64,000 bases of DNA, taken from Palsa-504 sp963800415 (GTDB lineage Bacteria; Actinomycetota; Actinomycetes; Streptosporangiales; Streptosporangiaceae). Under the pieces are notes generated by a model. That model was not told the DNA's origin, did no database searches, and saw only the letters and a list, made by a program, of their open reading frames with translations. The stretch spans positions 1 to 64,000 of the forward strand of contig CAWDBS010000069.1 of assembly GCA_963800415.1 (NCBI GenBank). Reading direction: 5' to 3'. How positions within the stretch are numbered: position 1 is the stretch's first letter; each line of letters begins with the position of its first letter. Positions 59,520-64,000 of this stretch are shown piece after piece. A program made the translations under genes and the position numbers.

Positions 59520-59975
59520 TCAGGGCGTTACGTCTCGATGCATTCGAGCTGCCGGGCCGAACCTGGTCTGGACCTCGTCGCCAGCAACGAAGCCGGCGTC
59601 TTCATAAAAGGCAAGGGCATGCTGGTTCGCGGTCACCTCGACCCGGCGCACCCCGCGACCACGCGCGATCGCGATCAGGTCCAGCACCAGCGCCCGGCCG
59701 ATCCCCTGCCTCATCCGCTCGGGAGCCACGAACAGATCCTCAAGCTCGACAACATCCCCGGCGCTGAGCCAGGTGGCGAAGCCGACAATCCCGCCGTCGG
59801 CGACTGCCGCCCGGGTGCGTCCCTCCTTCACCGCGAGATCGGAAAGCTCGAGGACATCGGGATGGGCGAGCAGATTCGGCCGGTCACCGTTGTTGGACAG
59901 GGACGACCTGCGAAACACATCGCGCAGTGCAGTCATGTCCCCGGGAACGGCGGCGCGGATCAGGAATGTCGGCAC
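59520..59975 (-). CDS. GNAT-family N-acetyltransferase
   Basis: About 151 residues with the GNAT fold: IRAAVPGDMTALRDVFRRSS, VVELEDLFVAPERMRQGIGR (motif A acetyl-CoA loop) and RRVEVTANQHALAFYEDAGF (motif B). It transfers acetyl from acetyl-CoA to an unknown amine. GTG 59975 is preferred because the domain starts there; a start at 60038 would add 21 residues without support. It is codirectional with the SGNH gene but 97 bp away. Confidence 0.88.
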   Translation of the reverse strand: MPTFLIRAAVPGDMTALRDVFRRSSLSNNGDRPNLLAHPDVLELSDLAVKEGRTRAAVADGGIVGFATWLSAGDVVELEDLFVAPERMRQGIGRALVLDLIAIARGRGVRRVEVTANQHALAFYEDAGFVAGDEVQTRFGPAARMHRDVTP

Positions 59976-60102
59976 ACCTGTAGCTTCCCAACGGCGGCCC
60001 TGCGACCACAAGTCACCACCAGGTGGCGTCAGCGGCACGCGGACGTCGGTTGGACTGGGACCAAGCCCCGGGAGTGCTGGGCAATCTGGCTAGAAATAGC
60101 CT

Positions 60103-60285
60103 ATGGCTAATGTGACGGAGTTGCGTGTCGCGCTCACAGTGCAGGACTTCGACTGGATCGGCGGCAGCTCGCCCTCCAGCAAGGTCCCGTCGAGCCCGAC
60201 CCGCACGACCGCCGAGACAGGATGGTTCCGCGGCGAGGAGCCCGCGGTGAAATACATCTCCTGCGCCCGGGCACCCGGACGCTGA
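60103..60285 (+). pseudogene. VOC/glyoxalase-family remnant
   Basis: The first residues, MANVTELRVALTVQDFD, are typical of the start of VOC-fold proteins, but the next part does not continue the fold and the frame ends after 60 residues. TAGAAA (60091-60096) sits where a leaderless promoter would be. It is probably a decayed or truncated gene. Confidence 0.35.
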
Positions 60286-60431
60286 CGTTGCCGGCGGCCC
60301 TGCACCGAGCCAGGCCTGGCCGGGACCTAGCGCTAGCCAGCCCGATGGGTAGCGCGGCAAGCATGCTCCTCGCCGAGGACCTTGCTGCACGAGGTGGATA
60401 TCTCGGCGTAGCTCATCCACTGCTCCCGGGG

Positions 60432-60713
60432 TCAGGCGGCGCGCCGGGTGCTGCAGGGCGGGCAAGCGGGGCGGCCGGAACGGCGGGGTGACTCGCCGAC
60501 GAGCTGCCGGATCCACCGCATGCGGTCGATGGCCGCCTCGGGGTGATCACCGAACTCCTGGGCCATCCGGGCGGCGCAGCCGCGCACGCCGAACTGCCGC
60601 ACGGTCAGCCGGACGGCCTCCGCCACCGCATCGCCGGTCAGCGCGTCCGATCGCTGCAACCCCGACGCGAACAGCGCCGTGCACCGCGCGTCGATCATGT
60701 TCAGCCTGGCCAT
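60432..60713 (-). CDS. Small conserved actinobacterial protein of unknown function
   Basis: This 93-residue protein has AAGGGG six bases before ATG 60713. Sequence such as MARLNMIDARCTALFASGLQ, TVRQFGVRGCAARMAQEFGD and DRMRWIRQLVG resembles a family of small actinobacterial hypothetical proteins that I have no function for. It is helical, with two cysteines in the core and a Pro/Arg-rich end carrying a CPPC pair. No neighbours suggest a role. Confidence 0.65.
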   Translation of the reverse strand: MARLNMIDARCTALFASGLQRSDALTGDAVAEAVRLTVRQFGVRGCAARMAQEFGDHPEAAIDRMRWIRQLVGESPRRSGRPACPPCSTRRAA

Positions 60714-60874
60714 GGCGAACCCCTTCGCTTTTCCCTCGCCGAACCACTGGGCGGTCTGCCTATACAGTGGCGCGCCGGGACCGGGTGATTCGCCGGGAGC
60801 AGCGGAAATTCAGGGGATTTACCGGGGCCGGACGGGTCAGGACGGCTCCATGAGGGTGATGCCGTTCTGCGTGA

Positions 60875-61648
60875 TTACTGCTGGTTCATGTAGGCCTGCT
60901 GGGAGATCGGGTGCTCCGGCCCAAGGATCAGCGGGGTGCTGGCGCTTTCGGCCGCTTGCTTCTGCTGCGCCAGCTGGGATCCTGGCGTGGCATAGAGCAC
61001 GTGGACCGACGCGTCTCCGCTGCCGCGCGGGCTCACCGGTGCCACCGCGGTCGGGTTGCCCTGCTGGTCGGTAACCCAGAGCTGGAAGTCGTCGTACTTG
61101 AAGAGCTGGATGTCCACGATCGGCGTGGGATAGTGATGCACCCCGGCCGGATCCTGGCCTGCAGCCGACACAGCGCCCTGCGGCAGCACCCCGGTGTGGA
61201 AGCTAGGCTGCAGTGGCACCCCGGCGTTGAAGATCGAGTCGGTCCACCGGGCCACCCCGGCGGCGTCCTGGATGGGGGTGTCTAGCAGGCCGCCGGGATC
61301 GAGTTCCTGCTTGATCTCCGGCGCGAGCAGGTCATACAGGCGCTTGGCGTTCTGCCGCAGCAGGTCTACCTTGGCCGGATCGGCGCAGAACTGGGCCGAC
61401 CACTCAATCCCGGCGAGGTTCCGGACCAGGAACCAGCCCTGGGCATCTTTGAGCCACAGCGCACCGCCGTGATGATCCTGGAACGGCGCCGCCCCGTAGA
61501 CCAGCCCGGTCGCTCCGGCCGCGATCTGGTTCATCTTCGCGCGCGCCGCCACGTACTCGGGCGAATCCGCGCGCTGCGGATGGTTAGGGACGTTGATGCT
61601 CCACGGATGCCCCTCGGATTCTGAGTGAACGGGTTCGGTGCTGGTCAT
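60875..61648 (-). CDS. DUF6424-like protein (possible amino-acid deaminase-type hypothetical)
   Basis: This 257-residue soluble protein contains HPWSINVPNHPQRADSPEYV, GAAPFQDHHGGALWLKDAQG, WSAQFCADPAKVDLLRQNAK and VHHYPTPIVDIQLFKYDDFQ. I associate these with DUF6424, a family of uncertain activity. A Cys and several His residues are conserved-looking, but no catalytic mechanism can be read. ATG 61648 follows GGGAGGG closely. It shares direction with, and lies 18 bp after, the small gene at 61667, so the two probably form a transcription unit. Confidence 0.65.
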   Translation of the reverse strand: MTSTEPVHSESEGHPWSINVPNHPQRADSPEYVAARAKMNQIAAGATGLVYGAAPFQDHHGGALWLKDAQGWFLVRNLAGIEWSAQFCADPAKVDLLRQNAKRLYDLLAPEIKQELDPGGLLDTPIQDAAGVARWTDSIFNAGVPLQPSFHTGVLPQGAVSAAGQDPAGVHHYPTPIVDIQLFKYDDFQLWVTDQQGNPTAVAPVSPRGSGDASVHVLYATPGSQLAQQKQAAESASTPLILGPEHPISQQAYMNQQ

Positions 61649-61666
61649 CGGGGTTTCCCTCCCTGG

Positions 61667-62002
61667 TCAGGCCTTGTGCAGTGTCGCGATCGTGATGTGG
61701 GGCCAGCTCAAGCCGTTGAAGTTCAGCAGCACGGTCTGGGCGTACTGAAGCTGAGTGGGGGCCGACTGGCCCTGGAGCGTCTCCAGCCAGAACGTGACAT
61801 TAACGCTTGCGGCGACCGCGTTCGGGCCCTGCACCCCGCCCTTAAGGAAGGCAGTATTCGCGGTTCCGCCGCCGGGAACCGGGGTGTCGCTAGTGGTCAC
61901 GTGCAGCGTGGTCGTGCTGCTGATGTGCTGGCCCGCGATCGCCGCCCGCAGGATGCCATGGCTGGTAAGAAAAACCAGGGTGCCAGTTCCATAACCCCCC
62001 AA
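61667..62002 (-). CDS. Small hypothetical protein beside DUF6424
   Basis: A 111-residue, beta-rich protein (GYGTGTLVFLTSHGILRAAI, TTTLHVTTSDTPVPGGG, LLNFNGLSWPHITIATLHKA). The frame starts at a TTG (62002) only four codons after a TGA, with no ribosome binding site, so the true N-terminus may be lost. It is next to the DUF6424-like gene in the same direction and may be its partner. The family is not recognised. Confidence 0.45.
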   Translation of the reverse strand: MGGYGTGTLVFLTSHGILRAAIAGQHISSTTTLHVTTSDTPVPGGGTANTAFLKGGVQGPNAVAASVNVTFWLETLQGQSAPTQLQYAQTVLLNFNGLSWPHITIATLHKA

Positions 62003-62174
62003 ACCGAGTTGGACCCCTCACGCGGAAACGCGCCTGTAACTTCGGTACGGAAGCTCAACATTCATCCCATGCCAGTGCATTGTCAAGAACCGCGAGTCAC
62101 AATTCCGCACGCGCGCCGCGGATCGGGTTTCTCATGACAAGCAGGCCACCGGACGGCCAGCTCTTCGCGGAAGA

Positions 62175-62244
62175 AGTAGCGTTCGTCCTCAAGACCTCCA
62201 CCGGCAAGGTGATGCGCCGCGAGCTGAAGACCCTCGACGGCTGA
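62175..62244 (+). pseudogene. Acyl-CoA synthetase C-terminal scrap
   Basis: The frame ends VLKTSTGKVMRRELKTLDG and a TGA at 62242-62244, which is the A10 catalytic-lysine end of AMP-forming acyl-CoA ligases. Only about 22 residues remain. It is a relic of a former gene. Confidence 0.6.
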
Positions 62245-62250
62245 GGTTAT

Positions 62251-62285
62251 CCGGCGGCTAGAATCCGGCGGCTAGAATCCGGCGG
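62251..62285 (+). repeat. 14-bp tandem repeat duplicating a -10 box
   Basis: CCGGCGGCTAGAAT occurs at 62251-62264 and 62265-62278, then a half copy to 62285. Each unit contains TAGAAT, a good -10 hexamer. The second (62273-62278) places the start point on the GTG at 62286, so the lipoprotein mRNA would be leaderless. Confidence 0.6.
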
Positions 62286-63326
62286 GTGACCTCGGATGCC
62301 AGGAACCTCAGGCGGATCACCGCCGGCGCGATGATCGCCGTCGTGCTCGCGCTGGTCACCGCCTGCGCAGGTCACCCGCAGCCGCCTGCGGCGACGCCGT
62401 CGAGGTCCGCGGCCCCCACGGCCCGGACCGCAACCAGCACCCCCAGCACGCCCAGCACGCCCGCCGCCGTTGGTATCGCCGGCCGCTACCAGGTCGGTGA
62501 GCGTCAGCTGACCTTCACCGAACCGCCGCACGGCGGCCCGGCCGGGCCGCGCCTCGGCCAGCGCACGCTGGCCACCACGGTCTGGTACCCGCTGGCCGGA
62601 TCGCATCCGGCCACCGGACCGCGCCCGCTGCTCATGTTCGCTCCCGGGTTCCTGCTGTGCAGCGGTCCGTACTCGGCCCTGCTGCATGCCTGGGCCAGCG
62701 CCGGCTATGTGGTCGCGGCGGTGAACTTCCCGCGCACCAGCTGCCATGCCGACGCCGGCGCCTACGAACCGGACCTGGTGAACCAGCCCAGGGACGTGAG
62801 CTACGCCCTCAGCAGGCTGCTAGCCCTGAGCGCCCAGCCGCACGGCCTGTTTTCCGGCCTGCTCGACCGCCACGAGATCGGCGCCGCCGGCCACTCCGAC
62901 GGCGGCGACACGGTCGCCGCGCTCGCGGCCAACGGGTGCTGCATCGATCCCCGGCTGACCGCCGTCGCGGTGCTCTCCGGAGCGGAGTGGGCGCCGATGC
63001 CCGGCCGGTACTTTCCGCGCGGCAGCGGGACGCCGCCGATGCTATTCGTGCAGGGCAGCGCGGACACGGTCAACCCGCCGTGGACCAGCGCGCAGCTGTA
63101 CCGCGCGGACAGAACGCGCGCCCGGTACTACCTCGAGCTGCTCGGCGCGGACCACATGACCCCGTACATGGGAACGAACCCGGTGGAGCAGCTCGTGGCC
63201 CGCGTCACCCTGGCTTTCTTCAACCGGTACGTGCTCGGCCAGGCCGGCGCGCTGGCCACGATGACCCGGGCGGGGAACGTCAGCGGGCACGCCGTCCTGG
63301 TGAGCGGCGGCCAGCTCTCGCCATAG
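62286..63326 (+). CDS. Lipoprotein alpha/beta-hydrolase (dienelactone/PETase-like fold)
   Basis: This 346-residue lipoprotein has lipobox LVTACAG (Cys27), a Thr/Pro-rich linker and an alpha/beta-hydrolase: LLMFAPGFLLCSGPYSALLH, nucleophile elbow AAGHSDGGDT (Ser204), acid in FVQGSADTVNPP and base in LGADHMTPY. The layout matches chlorophyllase/PET-hydrolase-like secreted esterases. It is anchored outside the membrane and would cleave extracellular esters. Cysteines at LLCSG, TSCHAD and GCCID could form disulfides. Its promoter is the duplicated -10 repeat just upstream. Confidence 0.87.
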   Translation: MTSDARNLRRITAGAMIAVVLALVTACAGHPQPPAATPSRSAAPTARTATSTPSTPSTPAAVGIAGRYQVGERQLTFTEPPHGGPAGPRLGQRTLATTVWYPLAGSHPATGPRPLLMFAPGFLLCSGPYSALLHAWASAGYVVAAVNFPRTSCHADAGAYEPDLVNQPRDVSYALSRLLALSAQPHGLFSGLLDRHEIGAAGHSDGGDTVAALAANGCCIDPRLTAVAVLSGAEWAPMPGRYFPRGSGTPPMLFVQGSADTVNPPWTSAQLYRADRTRARYYLELLGADHMTPYMGTNPVEQLVARVTLAFFNRYVLGQAGALATMTRAGNVSGHAVLVSGGQLSP

Positions 63327-63347
63327 CGGCGGCCTATACTGCCGGTG

Positions 63348-63464
63348 ATGAAACCGCCGCCCTCGACACGACCAGGCCGAACGTGGCGCATGTACGACTA
63401 CTGGCTCGGCGGCGAAGACATGCGATTGGACATGATCGTCGCCGGGATAGGCCGCCGGGTATGA
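63348..63464 (+). pseudogene. DUF574 SAM-methyltransferase N-terminal remnant
   Basis: The short frame contains RMYDYWLGGED, the start signature of the actinobacterial DUF574 methyltransferases (usually RPNVARMYDYLLGGKDN). The expected RPNVA lies just upstream in another frame, so an indel is present. The frame stops after 38 residues, overlapping the next ATG (ATGA). TATACT (63335-63340) is a good -10 box. Confidence 0.6.
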
Positions 63465-63865
63465 CCGTCCCCGTCGTGCTCATCCCCGGCGCGGGCGGCC
63501 AGGGCTGGATCTGGCACCTGGTCGAAGCCGACCTGCGGCAGCGCGGGTACGACGCGTTCGCGGTCGACCTGCCCGCCGCCGACGAGACCCAGGGGCTGCC
63601 TGCCTACGCGGACGCCGTCGTCAGCGCCGTCGGTAACCAGGTTCCGGCCGGGGCCCCGGTCACCATCGCGGCGTACTCGCTGGGCGCCTTCACCGCGCCG
63701 CTGGTATGGCAGTGCGTGCCGACGCGGCAGGTCATCTTCGTGAACGCGATGATCCCGCAGCCTGGAGAGACACCTGGGACCTGGTGGGACAACGTGGGCT
63801 GGGAGCAGGCCCGGACAGCTGCGGCCACGCGGAACGGCTACCCCCACTACCTCCGCGTCCGGTGA
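63461..63865 (+). CDS. Alpha/beta-hydrolase, truncated at the C-terminus
   Basis: This 134-residue protein has the first half of an alpha/beta-hydrolase: TVPVVLIPGAGGQGWIWHLV, DAFAVDLPAADETQGLPAYA, nucleophile elbow AYSLGAF and FVNAMIPQPGETPGTWWDNV. Full-length members have about 230-250 residues, with Asp and His further on. Here the frame stops after HYLRVR, and no continuation is visible in the next frames up to 64000. It probably is a broken gene, coupled to the DUF574 remnant by ATGA. Confidence 0.65.
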   Translation: MTVPVVLIPGAGGQGWIWHLVEADLRQRGYDAFAVDLPAADETQGLPAYADAVVSAVGNQVPAGAPVTIAAYSLGAFTAPLVWQCVPTRQVIFVNAMIPQPGETPGTWWDNVGWEQARTAAATRNGYPHYLRVR

Positions 63866-64000
63866 CGCACGAGCGCCCGATGGCGCGTCCGGTGAGGCGC
63901 CCGGGTCAGCGCGGCGACTCGTCGGCGGCGCCATCCCAGCCGGGGGGCGGCCCTGATCCGCCTTATCCATGTGGTCTCCTCAGTCGTCCATGTCGTCGAG

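Noticed and set aside
62657..63460. Long plus-strand frame joined to the second alpha/beta-hydrolase
   Set aside because: The upstream part is a frame-shadow of the lipoprotein hydrolase; the real start is ATG 63461.

Overview
This is a 64 kb piece of a high-GC actinomycete chromosome. A WhiB protein, a ChoD-type GMC oxidase, a DUF3068 (PorA-like) protein, a DUF574 methyltransferase remnant, DUF1906 and MauE proteins, many GTG starts and several apparently leaderless genes all point to Actinomycetota. A Streptosporangiales-like soil lineage is an inference only. There is no complete RNA gene, no CRISPR array and no complete transposase.

Layout. 0-2.1 kb is a decayed accessory edge: a frameshifted HigBA-type toxin-antitoxin pair, a 3' half of tRNA-Val(GAC) that looks like an attachment-site scar, a 34-residue membrane peptide and truncated genes. 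2.1-5.6 kb holds an HxlR regulator divergent from a cytoplasmic HtrA/PDZ protease, an exported protein with a 27-bp tandem repeat upstream, and a truncated membrane protein. 6.0-10.2 kb is a compact operon: MFS importer, sphingosine-1-phosphate-lyase-like PLP enzyme and FGGY kinase. 10.2-22.7 kb is lipid-centred: ChoD-like oxidase, an 1811-residue eukaryote-type acyl-CoA carboxylase with a degenerate biotin carboxylase domain, a Phd/RelE module, a FadD15-type ligase, a DUF3068 protein and a methyltransferase. 22.8-29 kb has a large unrecognised coiled-coil protein, a two-gene small-protein operon and a MuiA-like DUF4139 protein whose original start is cut off by an out-of-frame repeat.

29-32.5 kb is an AGPS-like oxidase coupled to an acyl-CoA ligase through a duplicated coupling site. 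32.7-42.9 kb carries a MinD/ParA-like ATPase, a double beta-propeller, a frameshifted Tat-exported propeller, DUF1906 and MauE proteins, a lipoprotein and a beta-lactamase-fold lipoprotein without its catalytic serine. 43-53.9 kb has housekeeping and stress functions: drug exporter, carotenoid-type oxidoreductase, hydrolase, CapA, DUF1992, a CarH-like B12 regulator divergent from an SRPBCC protein and coupled to WhiB, a cold-shock protein and an SPFH protein. 53.9-64 kb is in decay: MarR and ABC exporter pseudogenes, a frameshifted membrane-fused PLP decarboxylase, then small intact genes among remnants.

Single-base indels interrupt at least eight otherwise recognisable genes, so either real decay or residual sequencing error has to be considered throughout.
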